Positions 25,941 through 38,107 of a stretch of 64,000 bases of DNA are shown here, piece by piece. The stretch's first letter is position 1. The number at the start of each line of letters is the position of its first letter. Source of the DNA: Cucumis sativus (lineage: Eukaryota > Streptophyta > Magnoliopsida > Cucurbitales > Cucurbitaceae); contig NC_026657.2 in NCBI RefSeq assembly GCF_000004075.3, positions 1,736,001 through 1,800,000 on the forward strand, in the 5' to 3' direction. A program made the translations under genes and the position numbers. A model generated the notes under the pieces. The model saw only the letters and a program-made list of their open reading frames with translations. It did not search any database and was not told where the DNA came from.

Positions 25941-27294
25941 AAAAAAAATATATACAAAAACAATAACGAGGGATAGTTTGAAATATGTCAACTTGTTTAG
26001 TGGGGCGAGGCTCTCACTCCCTTCAAATGCATGTGGCCATTTACTCTTATGTAAAAAGTTAGCTTTTTTTTTTTCTTCTAATGTTTCAAAAACTGAAGTT
26101 ATAATTTTTTTCTTTTATTAGGAAAAACTATTGTAAGTTTTGAAAGCAAATTTCTTCCAATTTGACTTTATAAAGCCAACTGTGTCAATAGTGAACAAAT
26201 AAAATTGATGATTTAAGATCAAATTACCTTTAAGAAAAATTAAAGTGGCCACCTACCCCATTTATTCCCATTAAATTGAAAATGAAAGATTGTTGGAAAA
26301 AATAAGCTTTTAGAATGTTATTAAAAATAATAAAGTTAATGAGAAAAGCTAATAAACATGAATATGACTATCGACTTTGTAACAAGTGTTTTATCCTTTA
26401 ATTTGTACTCAATACACAACATACATTTTCTTCACCATTGTAATATATTACAATGTTATTTTCACATCTGAGTGAAGAGGAAATAAACCAAAAGAAAAAA
26501 AAACACACAACTAATTAAAGAGAAAAAGGCAGAAACCTTAAACCCGATTGACAAATTTGATTTACTTAACCAAAAGCTTCTAAAGAATTTGAGAATCTAT
26601 TCCATACTATCGTTTCATTGACATTTTTCTTAGTTGAAAAGAAAATGTGTCGCTGTTGTAATGATAGTAATCCAAACAAACAAATATTTTCAATTATACT
26701 TCTAAACTAAGAGTAGTTGTATTGTTTCAATCATCTCATTTGAACTCTCTTTTAACTACTAGAGGAGTTCAAGGTAGCAAGAGAATGAAATCTTCAAAGA
26801 ACCATGAGAGAGTGAAAGAAGGCATAAAGCTCTAAGAGCCGAGGCTGATTTTCACTATACAACAACACAACATTGGCAGGATAATTCCATCCTTTCGACC
26901 TACTGCTGCTCTGCTATACATACCATTACTTACAAAAAAAAAAAGAAAAAACAAAAGCACAAGTGTAACACTAATATCAAAGCTCAACTCTAGCGGTCTT
27001 TTCGTTATTGGTTGAACTCATTCTATATACAATACTTGCTACATTTAAAGTGAGAGAGAGCAGGAAATAAACCCATCTGCTCCTCAATCGGCCATCCGTT
27101 ATGCACGCCTGTGCAAGCAGGTTCCAGGCAGGTACCTTTCAATTGTAAAAAAAAACTCATGGGAGAGTAAAGAATTTTGAACAAAAATGAACTTCCATTT
27201 AACAGCATTTCTTGTGTTTCTTCCCCTTTTGGAAAAACCTCATGCTGAAAAGGTCGTCCACAGATAATGAGTACTAACTACGGAATGTTTACAA

Positions 27295-27951
27295 TCAGAC
27301 CAGTAAGATTGGTGGGTTGGTGCTGGTCTCTTGATCCATTTGTTTTTGGACAGCCTTGACAGCTGCAACTCTTGCTGCGTTTGCTGCTTTGTTTGCAGCA
27401 GTTACAGCTTTGTTAACTCTTTCGTCCACTCTTCCTGCATCGAACGCTTTCTCTGCGGCTCTTCTTGCTTCCTGCTCCAGTGATGACACTCAGGTTAATA
27501 TGATTGGTAAAAATACATAAGTTACTAGGAAGTTTGAAAGGAAGGAACAAGATCACTATTAAAAATCATGTTCTCTTTAATTGTACCTATATCTAATCAT
27601 TAAAGTGTTCCTTAGAACTCAAGGACATAGATGTACAATCTGTAGAACATATCCTGCTGTTCAAGTAAGGTCGTCCTAATTATTGAAGTGTCATCAGAAT
27701 GTCAAAAGATAAATCGTGTTACTGGCTTCAGTTTGTTAAAAAGAGTAGCATAAACTTTGAATCTACGCCACATTTGAGGCTTACTACTTCCAAACCCTAC
27801 TGGGTTTTGACCAAGTTCCAAAGCTATCAGCAATGAACTGCTGGAGCAAACACATCATAAGCTCCACTCATGTGGGGAAAAAGTACTAATATGTTAGTGC
27901 ACGTGCATGTTTATACACCTATACAGATTATCACAGCCACAAAAGGGTCAA

Positions 27952-28000
<49 letters not shown>

Positions 28001-30239
28001 GACAGATATTCCATTAAAAGTGAATGGCTCGTCCGGAGCAAGGAAACAATCTAAGGAAGAGCTTGTGCTGTACAGTAATATTTGATGTGACGGTGTAAAA
28101 ATTGATAAAACAAAAGTTCCACTTATAGAAAGGTTGAATTACAATTCAGACTCCTATAAAATCCCAAGAAAATAATGAACTTGATCAGCCTTGAGGTCGG
28201 GCTCTTATACGCTAGGGACGAATGATCGAGAAGCAGAATGAATCACTTTTTTATATATGGGATCCATGTTAGTTACTGTGTGGCATTATTTGACAAATTG
28301 AGTGCGTTTTATATAGGGGAGCACATTAGAGAGGTAAGGAGCCTCTCAAATTCTCCTTTCCCCTTGTAATTTCTCTTAAACAAAAACAATAGAAGTGCGT
28401 TCAATCAGAAATTTTAGGTTCCAATATTATTCACTAAAACAAACAATAAAAATTTTACCTGAACCGCAGCGAGAACTTTAGCGTGGCTGACAGCATAAGA
28501 AGATCCTGGATGGCTGGTTTCAAGGCTGGGAACATCAAGAACCCCATTTTGCCAGTGACCAGATTGTGTCTCTCCATTCCTAAAAGTGTACACACCAAGT
28601 CCTTGCCTATTTCCTTCGTGCCAAGCTCCCTCATAAAGATGTCCATTGCCAAACCAATAAACTCCAAAACCATGCATCTTGTCTGCAAAATACTCTCCTG
28701 CATATGTGTCTCCGTTTCTGTATTGTGAGATATTATAACATTCATCAACCCTTTGTAAATTCAAATTTCTTGTATATCAGATGCATAAACCACTGAAGGA
28801 AACTCAAATAGAATCTGTTAACAGTACGCCACTTCCATTCACCATCTTCAAACTCGATAGAATAGACAAGTCTTCTTAATAATAAGCATAGCATAAGGCT
28901 CATCTATTCAAGAGACAAATCCACCATCCATAACTGCACATTATTATCGATCTCATCTCGGCAATTCCAAATACCATTTTTTCAAACTAGAGAAGAGAGA
29001 TAACTCATCATGAAAATAATAATTATAATAAAACACGAGCTTGCCTTTTGAAGGAAAGAAATGGATTCAAATTACGACTAGTGAAAGTGCACAATCAAAG
29101 GAGAAGTTATGATTACTTCTTAACTTGAAAAGGTCGACTATAGTTTCCTAATAAGTTCCATTTGAATGTATTTGACTAACTAAGCTAACAAGGAAAATAA
29201 AACAAAGCAAAATCAAGTCATAAGACTCATCAATAACAAGCTAGAAACAATTTGATAATGATATCAACACTACCCACTCTAACATCCCATCATCAAATAA
29301 GAAAAACAGGCATAACCAACAAGATCACAAACGGAATAGACACAAAACTTCCAACAAAAACATACCACGAAATGATTCTCAAGATTCAGAACCACAAAAA
29401 ACATACCTAAAATGGTAGTGACCCAGTCCATGTTTAACGCCCCACTTAAACTCCCCCACATAGCGGCTCCCATCTTGGCAAGTATGAACTCCACAGCCAT
29501 GGCACTGGCCATTAGACCACTCCCCAGCATAGACATCCCCGGTGTAGAATCTATAAATCCCAATCCCATTCCTCAATCCTTGTCTGTACTGACCACGGTA
29601 CCTACGCCCTTTAGCCCATGTTTCTACTCCATATCCATCATACTTCTCATCAATCCAATCGCCTTCATACCTTCCACTCATATGATAGTGATAAACCCCA
29701 CTACCTGAGCACCTCCCTTTATGAAATTCCCCCTCGTAAACATCCCCATTACTGTAAACTCTGACCCAAGAACCCGACATCAACCGTTTCTCCGATTTGG
29801 GTTTCGATCCAATTGACCAACGAACATTGGAAACAGCCTTCGTTGCAGCAGAAGATGAGAAAGTGCTAATTGGGGATGATCGAACAAGAAACAAACGAAT
29901 CGGAGAAGGAAGACGAGGGACAGCAAGATTGAGGAATACCAAAACAGCGATGGAAAAGAAAAGTAGAACAAACAACTTGAAAACAACAGAACGACGAGGG
30001 TTCGAAAGAAAGAAGTAAATAAAAGGCAAAGAGAGGATGATAAGTAATCGCGAGTGAACTCGAAGTAACTCGCGACAACGAAAATGGCGAAAGATTTGAA
30101 AAGCCAGTGATTTAGTTGCAAAAGGGAAAGAAAAAGAAGAAGGTGATGACATGACAGACGGAAATCGAGATAACAGAGAAGTGGATTGGGTCATAGAAAA
30201 CCCTTCGTAGAACTCAGGGAAAAGCTTAGAAACCGCCAT
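27295..30239 (-). CDS. Membrane-anchored MORN-repeat protein (MRF1/MRF2-like)
   Basis: Three exons on the minus strand: 30239-29407, 28717-28459 and 27471-27295, in frame throughout, giving 422 residues. Two hydrophobic segments lie near residues 64-79 and 85-108. Seven to eight MORN motifs (Y-x-G-x-[WF]-x...G-x-G) run from about 168 to 335, e.g. YEGEFHKGRCSGSGVYHY, YEGDWIDEKYDGYGVETW, YAGEYFADKMHGFGVYWF. The C-terminal exon is an Ala/Lys/Arg-rich helix (EARRAAEKAFDAGRVDERV). This layout matches the Arabidopsis MORN family At1g21920/At1g77660, often mislabelled as PIP5K or SET7/9; MRF1 has been linked to flowering time. No kinase or SET domain is present. I chose the ATG at 30239 because its context (aaATGGCGG) is strong; an in-frame ATG at 30344 would add 35 residues. 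MORN repeats usually bind lipids or proteins. Confidence 0.9.
27955..27998. repeat. GA microsatellite in a MORN-gene intron
   Basis: About 20 uninterrupted GA repeats inside the intron between exons 2 and 3. On the transcribed strand this is a CT tract. Confidence 0.9.
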
Positions 30240-30859
30240 TGATGAAAAAATCGAAATGGGTTCTTCATGAACAAACCCAGAAAGCCGAATTCGGAAGAGA
30301 AATTCACACAGACGAAATCTTGGGTTGGAATTTGTTGGTTTCAATGATTGAAGAAGGGAATAATCTTCTTGTGGGGGGGGTTTAGGATCAAAAGCTCTGG
30401 GTTTTGTTGGGTATGTCTTGTTCTTTCGTTGGTTAATTCTATGGGACTGACATTGCCAAAAAACTGCAAAAGCTTAGCGATCTTTGTATGAAATGGTATC
30501 GCTGATTTTGTATCTGCGAGAAAGCAAGAAGACGAAACCAGATGATGTAAGAACAGTGACATCTTTTGTATTTACTGAAAATGCCATTTCCCTTTTTGGT
30601 TTATTATTATTATTTTTTAAAAAAAAATTATAATTCCAACTTTAATACTTCTTAACTTTTAAATTTTCGTATAGCAAATCGGATTTTAAATTATGAAATT
30701 ATCAATCAATGTTTTTAGTAATTAAATTTTCATTTTTATTTGTGTTTAACAAATTTAATGTTGTGTTTATTAGAGCACTAAACTAAAATTTCTATAGAAT
30801 TTGTTTTACATTTTTTCTACTTAAAAACATGTTAAATATGTTAATGATATTTTCAACCT

Positions 30860-30928
30860 AATATTTTAGCTCAATTGTTATCGGAATAAGTTAAGAATTA
30901 AAATTTTCTCGATTCAAATTCCTCCACT
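30860..30928 (+). repeat. Degenerate tRNA-derived (SINE-like) relic
   Basis: TTTTAGCTCAATTGTTATCG resembles an A box and TTCTCGATTCAAATTCC a B box, about 35 bases apart. This resembles the pieces at 4905-4975 and 41910-41990. No 3' tail or duplication was found. Confidence 0.35.
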
Positions 30929-32252
30929 TTTTTATGTAGTCACTCACATGTATAGACGGGCTCTAAAATGCAATTCAAAGTTAAATTATTACTTTATTAC
31001 TAATAACTACACACTTTGCTCACAAAAAGAATCCAAAACCTCGAATTAAAACACATAAAAAGGTAAAACATATGTTATTTTTAGTTAAAATATCATTTAG
31101 GTCAAATTCGTTTAATTTGTCACATCACTATAGTGTATGTATTTTTAATTATTTAATTTTAATCTATTTATAAATCATAAATTTAGTTTTTGACAAAAAA
31201 TTTTAAATGAAATGTTTAGAAAATTAACAATAGATTGATAATAAAGAATTAAATTTAAAATGTACTGAAAAAAAAAACTAAAATTGTATGAAAAAAAAGT
31301 GTTTACACTTTTTTTTTCCCTTAAATTAGAAAAATAAAAGTCAATGATGAAATTATAAAAAGAAAAAGAAAAGTGAAAGATTACAATTCTTTCTTTTTCA
31401 TGATTGTAATAAACCTAATACTTTTTTGTGTATATGGCCCTCTAAACTATAAACTAAATTTGAGATGAGGTAGTTGGTTGCTCTACGTCTATTATAATAG
31501 ATGTTAACGTTATCTTATTATTTAAAATATTAATTTACATCTCGAGATCCGAGTCATTGCATCGAGTTAAAATTTTTAACTAATAATTAGAACAATTTAA
31601 AGGTTAGTATTTATAAGTATATAGATTAACACTTTCTTAGAAAGTTCTATGTTAAAAATGAATGTACAATAAAATATACTTGTTTCAGTTAAATTTCTAA
31701 GTTGTTACAAGTGAATCAATTTAATCGACGTTCTATAAAAGATTACATTTGTAAATCGCTCATACATTCAATTTTTATATTCGTGCATAGTTTTTCAAAT
31801 ACCTAATTAATGAAGTAGGCGGTTAGAATCAGTTCAAAGACAATTTTCAAATGAAATCATAATAGATGATCTAAATTGATATTGTTTGTCATTTATCAAG
31901 TACTACTGCTTAAGTTTGGTTATTCTACTTATTGACTCTAAATTATTTGGACAATATAACTGCTCAAATCAACTATAAATAATAGAGTTTTTTTAAAGAA
32001 ATATAACAAAATGTAAAAATATTTACGCATTTTAGAATAATTTTGAAAAATGAAAAAACTCAAGCTTACAACGTGAAATAACAAAAAAATATCGCGATTA
32101 ATCAACTACAAAAATATTTTAATTTAAACGATTGTATAATATAGTCTACAAGATCGTCTATATATTGGTACACGATCGTTTGAATTTATAACTTATCTAT
32201 CTAAGATAGATAATGATAATGGTCTGTTTCTGTCTATTTGGGACAGCGACTT

Positions 32253-32309
32253 ATCGTTTAGATATTGGTAAACGATCATTTAGATATTGGTAAACAATCG
32301 TTTAGATTT
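32253..32309. repeat. 22-bp tandem repeats in a GATA/TATC-rich block
   Basis: The unit ATCGTTTAGATATTGGTAAACG is present at 32253-32274, again at 32275-32296 with two changes, and partly from 32297. The surrounding 32160-32400 is full of CTATCT/AGATAG inverted pairs such as TTATCTATCTAAGATAGATAA. Confidence 0.7.
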
Positions 32310-35300
32310 ATCACTAATCTATCCGAGATAGATCATCTATTTCTATATATCTAGAATAGATAATGATCTATCTCTATCTATCTGGAATAGACGACTCTCC
32401 GTTTAGATTTTGATACATGATTGTATAGTGAAACAAAAAAATGAGAAATTTTGGAAGAAGAAACAAATAAATCACAAATAAGAAAAAGTAAGAATATAAA
32501 GAAAGATAAGTGATAAGATGAAGAAGATGCACAAGAATTCGATATTCGTCTCGGAAGATTCAAAACCAACGAGAACAAATCTATAATTTATGAAAAACAA
32601 TGGTGACTTTATGGACTTTTTTCTTTATACATCTTTGTATGTAAATTAACCGTAAACAATTATGCTTATTGAATGATTTAATATTTTGTCCTTTGCATAA
32701 TAACATCTCATCTTTGTATTTGACTTATAACATCACTTTAAGAAATTGTTAATTATAAATTTTATGGTTTTGGTTTTTAAATAAAAAAGTTATCGAACAA
32801 ATAAAAATAATTGTATTCACTTATACACCGTAGATCTTTTTCCTTCCTTCAACTAACACGAGAGTTTGTTTACCCCTAATAATAATTTCATAACTCAAAA
32901 TCGAAAAACAAAAACCCTAAATCCTAATTCTTTGACTTTCTATGTTTTTTTTATCTACTTTCTACCCCTAATTTAAAATAATATTTTTAGAAAAACTAGG
33001 AATTCAAATATTATTTAAAAAGAATATGAACAATAATAAAGAGATGAATATAACAACACTTTTAATTAATCAATTCCATTCATCATTCTAAATTGTTTAT
33101 ACTAAAATTGGGAGATTGTATCCATCACTTTATAAGGAAAGATTGTGAAAGATTGAGATCACTTTTTTTTCCTTCTCTATTTATTGTATTACTTTTTAAT
33201 AAGATATTTAAAAAAAGAAAAAGAAAAAGCACCAAAAAGATGGAATTTGTGTTATGAAAAAAAAAAAAGAAAAGAATTTGAAAGGCTAATTCTTATCCAA
33301 TTTGTGTGTTCTAATGGCCAAGTTTGTTCCACAATCTATTGTCCTTGTCATCTCCACTTCTTTCTCCTTATCCCATTATCCCAACATTAAATTTTATTCT
33401 TTCTTTTTATTTTAAAATTTCCATTTAGTTCATCATTCTTTTTTCTTCCTTTTCTTATCATTTTGATTTGACACATTACATTATAATATCAACAACAATA
33501 ATGTTGATGACATCTATATATCAACTTTTTTTCCTTTCTACTTCCCTGTATTTTCATGTCTCTGGAAGCTTAGGAGGGAGGTTACTTGTTTGCTTTGGTC
33601 TTATCGATTACATTGATTGATTTGTCATATAAACTAACTTAGCTAAGTGACAAGTCGAAAAATTTTATCTCTTGAGAAAGAAATATGATTTTCGTATATA
33701 TGTTTGTTGGGCTAAAAGATTATTGGATTGATAGTGGAAAGTTTATTGATATCTATTACTAATACCAAAACATCTCCATAACATTTCATTAATTAATTTA
33801 TATTAATATTTTCAAATTTTAAGCTAAATTCTATTTTTTTTAAATATTTTTGTTTCGAAATTTAGGTAAGAGTAGGAATATTTCATTCACAAAATATAAA
33901 ATTTACCGAAAAAAAATAAATACGATTTTCAAAAACTAAAAAAGTGGTCATTCGTGATGTATTTGATTTAAAAGAAAAAGTTAAAACAGGTTTGGAAATG
34001 ATTTGAAACGTGACAAAAATAAATTTTACTATTTTAAAATCACTTTCAAATTTCAAATATCAAATTATATTTTTTTAAAAAAAAATAATGAAATGAAAGG
34101 GAAAAAAACCACTGCTTAGTCCAAATCTTTTGCAAATACAATGTTATGTTGATCTTATGGACATGGAAACAAAAATCACATAACCAAAGTTCCAAAGTCA
34201 AATTTGGAGTAAACTTCTTTTTGTTACATTTACATCATAAATAGTAACATTCATTATTTTTATGGTTGTAGAACATTGCTTCAATTTTACACTTATTATT
34301 TTTTTTCTTAGGTATGCCGACTTAGCCTTGTATGATTCGGTTTATTAGTCACATTCTTTAGAGTTCCATCGATTAATCATCCACATGATTTCAAATCATT
34401 TTTCTTTTGGACAAAAGTAGGTTACGAAAATGTAAGCATGCTTGAGGGAATTAGTTTGGTGAGAGATTTAAGCGATAGTGAAGTTTATCAAACAAGAGCA
34501 TGTGACAAACGTAATAGAAAATTATCATATGAAGTTTATTTTATTTTGGTCACCCATAATTTTGATAATAATGGTTATTTTGATTTTTTGAAGTATTCAA
34601 ACTATAACCAAAAGTTTTTTTTTAAAAAAAAACATGTTAAAACATATACTATGGTTTCAATTTAAGATAAGAATGTAATTTGATAACTATCATGTAATAT
34701 AATAGAAAAAAAAAATCACTTTTTATACAACATTGTTCATGAACAGATTGAGAGTTAGAAGGCCAATAATGATCACAATCACTATTCACACATTCCATAA
34801 AGAACATGAACAGAACTACGAGATTTCAGTTGAGCCATATGCCAATACCAAGCAACCCAATTTCTCCCTATCGATTTCATTAGAACGTTTTCTCTATCCA
34901 TTTCGCCAACTTTCTTTCTTCTGTGAGAAACAAAAAGCCAATGAAACTGCAAAACGCTAATGCCAAACTCCATGCCGTTAAAGTAACCATTTCTGAATCT
35001 TACCAGAGTTATGATATCGTTCACTGGAGTCTTTCAGTGGCATTCATCATCTCATCACAGATCATAGTAAACTTGTTCGTAATCGCATTTCTTCTTATGT
35101 TTCTCCAGTTCCCTGATCTGAATAAGAACTAACTGTTGTAATAAAAATAAAACAAAAGATTAGCATAAATGTTAATTCTGACATGTAAAAGAAGTCACAA
35201 TTGAAAGACTCATATAGAATTTTCCAGTATTTAGTATTTGGCAAGATAAATGAGTACATTAGTAGAAACTAGAAAATGCATCACTCAACTTGTCTACCCG

Positions 35301-35904
35301 TGACGAGGATTCTACAAGTTTTATTTTAGTCTTTGTACTTTCAAAATGTCTTCTAATTTCAACTTTCAAAAAGTAATCCAGTTTTTATTTTAACCTTTAT
35401 ACTTCTAAAATCTCTACACTCAAATATTCGCTCACTCAATACATGTCAAAACCAAACTATCACATACTTGAATTCATATTTTCAATTTGTTGAAAAAGTT
35501 TGCAACCGTATAACAGCAAAAGGACAAAGTAATTAGTTTTTGAATAGGTACTACCCTAAACATTTTTTGACGAAAACGGAAAGGATCCCTAAATTCAAAT
35601 ACAAAAACAGGTCTTTTGAAAGATTAAAGACAAAATAAGGAGTGCTCCTATTTGAACTTACACCCGTCCTTTGGCATCTAATAGTTAAATTGAGCACATT
35701 CTAAAAGCAGTCTAACAGGAATTCAAATTCTACTCTCAGATTAAAGAAGAAAGACTTGTCACTATCTATGTATTTCCATGCTTAAACACTAGAAAGTTTG
35801 AGAGGTTATAAAATATAAAAGGCCAGAAAGCATCTGATATACAGGTACCAATTTAACATAAATTTTTTACAATTAGATGAAAGGAACTGCACCTTTCGTT
35901 CGCT

Positions 35905-36601
35905 CTAATCTTCATCGAAGTATTTCTCCTCGGCATCATCATTGGCTTCCCTCATCCAGTGATCGTCCAAGGTCTCATCATTGTCTATTTTTGAGTAATC
36001 TAAATGCTCGTTGTCTTCTCCCAACAAAAATTTCTGATGCATGATATATGTGAATTGATCCATCTGATCTTGCATATCTGCTTCAGATAAAGTTGCTACA
36101 TGATTAGACCCACCCTCAGCAGCTTCACTATTCTCTGTTGCTGGCATTTCATGCTGATCATCCATGGCCCTTGTTATCTACAAGCGAAAGCATCAAATGT
36201 CAAACAACTCATTATCGAGGACAAGTGATCTCCACAAAGCATAATGCATTCAGATATGTTATTTCGTTCAATCCACAATGATCAGATGTATAAAACATTA
36301 ATATCCAAAAAAAAATTATAAGCATTAAAAGCCTGGTATTGGTTAAATAGGCAGGACTTCAGATTGCAAAAGGAGAAGAATAATGAACAAGGCAGAATAA
36401 ATCATAAGACTGATCTAAAAACCAGTTAAGCAAGCCAACCAGAATAATCAAACTAATAAAAAAAAAGTTATTTGTAAAGGAAATCAAAGGATGAGACAAA
36501 AGAGATAACACAAAATTACCTCCATGGAATCAGCTCCATTCGCAAGCTTATTATTACCTTTCGTGTCCTCCCCCACTTCCTCTTTCTCTTCCTCTGCTTC
36601 T

Positions 36602-36633
<32 letters not shown>

Positions 36634-38107
36634 CTCTTCTTCCTCTTCTTCCTCTTCCTCTTCCTCTTCCCCTTGATTTACATTATTACCTACCAAGTCC
36701 CTCTCAGCAACACCTAACCTGCGTTGCTCTCCTCTGATCTTAGCAACCAACATTGCTTCTTCTGATCTCCTCATCAGAGTCTCTGACCACCTTTCCCCTG
36801 GTCTTGCCATTCCTCTCCCACTTGGATCTTGAAACTTCCCTACATACTCATGATGCAAGAAAGGCTCTCTCTCCCTCATTGCATCCTCCGAAAAGTACTG
36901 ACCATCATATATCAATTTATTTAGATATGCCCGTCTCCTATTTTTCACAATAACTGACCTAGTGTGTAATTCATCTGATGTTGGGTTCTTTATACTCCGA
37001 AGGTGCTTTAAATGCCAATTGATCTCGTAATCGTCCTTGAGAGCATCAAACTCATGCAGTTCATTGGATGTCAACTGTGATCCATATCGTTCTACATCAA
37101 TTGAAGTTAGAGGTGCAACAAACATTAGAATATTTAAAATGAACAGAAAGAAGCAGCATTCAAGGATTAAAATCAAACTAATTACCAAATCAGTTTCTAT
37201 ATGTTATGAATTCAAGACATTTGTTTCCCATAATTCAAATAAAGCCAAAGTTATTTTCCCCCCTCATTTCCAGTAGCAAAAAGTGTGCAAATGAAGGAGA
37301 TGCTGAACTCTTTCGTTTTCAAAGCTTAAAAATGATTCAAAAAACCTACAAGAAAATTGCTTCATAAATAACAAAAGAACTAATGCATCAAAATTTATTC
37401 CTTCCTCTCGACTGTAAAACACCCAAACACATGAAAAGAAATTAAAACCACTATTATTTTATAATTTGGTATTCACTGCTTCATTCTACAGAGTCTCCTT
37501 TGATAAACATTCAATACTAAAAAATTCTACTTGTTTGTTTCCTCAGCATTTTCTTACCTTTGTTTTCATCCTTCCTCAACCAAAAATTGAATTCTTAGCA
37601 AAACAAAGAAAAAGTGGAAGTAAGTTTATAACTTAATTTTCAAAAAACAAATGGAGTTCAATCTTCTAATGTAACTAGTGTCATTTTTTCATCCATTACA
37701 CTATGAGCTAAATGGAACCATGCGACTCAGAATTCTGACACTCTACCATATAAAACAAGCATAAATCTACTCCTTCAAAATCTCCCTTTATTTTGTTCCA
37801 ATTCGATAAAGTAAGCTAGGGATCTTATAACTTCAGATGAAATAATCAACATACAACAGAAATCCATGCCAGAAATTGCAAAAAAAAATACAGAATTATA
37901 GAGAGAGAGAGAGAGAGAACCAAGAAATACGGCGACATCGCGAGAAAGAAGGTCGAGCAGAATGGCCTTGCGCTGAGACGGATTCGAGGCAGTGGATTGA
38001 AGAGCACGAGGAAAGTAAAGATCTTCCTGCAACGAAAGCCTTTCCGACAAGCAATCCATGGCTTCGCAACTCAATCCTTTTGCACCGGCTGTTTCCGCCG
38101 TCTCCAT
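35905..38107 (-). CDS. CCDC97-like protein (splicing-factor-associated family)
   Basis: Three exons on the minus strand: 38107-37921, 37091-36520 and 36177-35905, in frame, 343 residues. The conserved core is ERYGSQLTSNELHEFDALKDDYEINWHL (from residue 63) and NRRRAYLNKLIYDGQYFSEDAMREREPFLHHEYVG, matching the CCDC97 C-terminal domain family. In animals CCDC97 associates with the SF3B complex of the U2 snRNP; the plant role is not established. A run of about 24 consecutive Glu residues starts near residue 204, encoded by a GAA/GAG repeat. The acidic C-terminus (DDAEEKYFDED) is also typical. The first Met (METAETAGAKG) opens the only long frame across exon 1. Confidence 0.88.
36598..36670. repeat. 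TTC/CTC trinucleotide tract coding polyglutamate
   Basis: An almost uninterrupted TTC/CTC repeat on plus, read as about 24 GAA/GAG codons in exon 2 of the CCDC97-like gene. Use of both codons suggests it is partly stabilised. Confidence 0.9.

Larger units (their letters stand above)
24681..27294. other. Intergenic region between NPSN11 and the MORN gene
   Basis: 24681 to about 25350 is the likely leader and promoter of NPSN11 and includes a 24-base A run (25124-25147). A plus-strand frame of 132 codons here is low-complexity and antisense to that leader. From 25350 to about 26850 the DNA is AT-rich, with one perfect tandem duplication and one LTR-like relic. The last 400 bases are probably the 3' UTR of the MORN gene. 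Confidence 0.5.
30240..35904. other. Intergenic spacer between divergent promoter and CCDC97-like 3' end
   Basis: 30240 to about 30600 is the likely leader and promoter of the MORN gene. The rest is very AT-rich. Notable contents are a tRNA-like relic (30860-30928), a 22-bp tandem repeat with GATA-rich inverted sequences (32140-32400), and a less AT-rich island (34733-35150). No convincing gene is seen. Confidence 0.5.

Noticed and set aside
27870-28085. 71-codon frame with alternating Arg-Glu
   Set aside because: Produced by the GA microsatellite within an intron.
29412-30121. Several overlapping frames on both strands
   Set aside because: Shadows of exon 1 of the MORN gene, whose repeats are clear in the chosen frame.
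36753-36953. 66-codon plus frame
   Set aside because: Antisense to exon 2 of the CCDC97-like gene.
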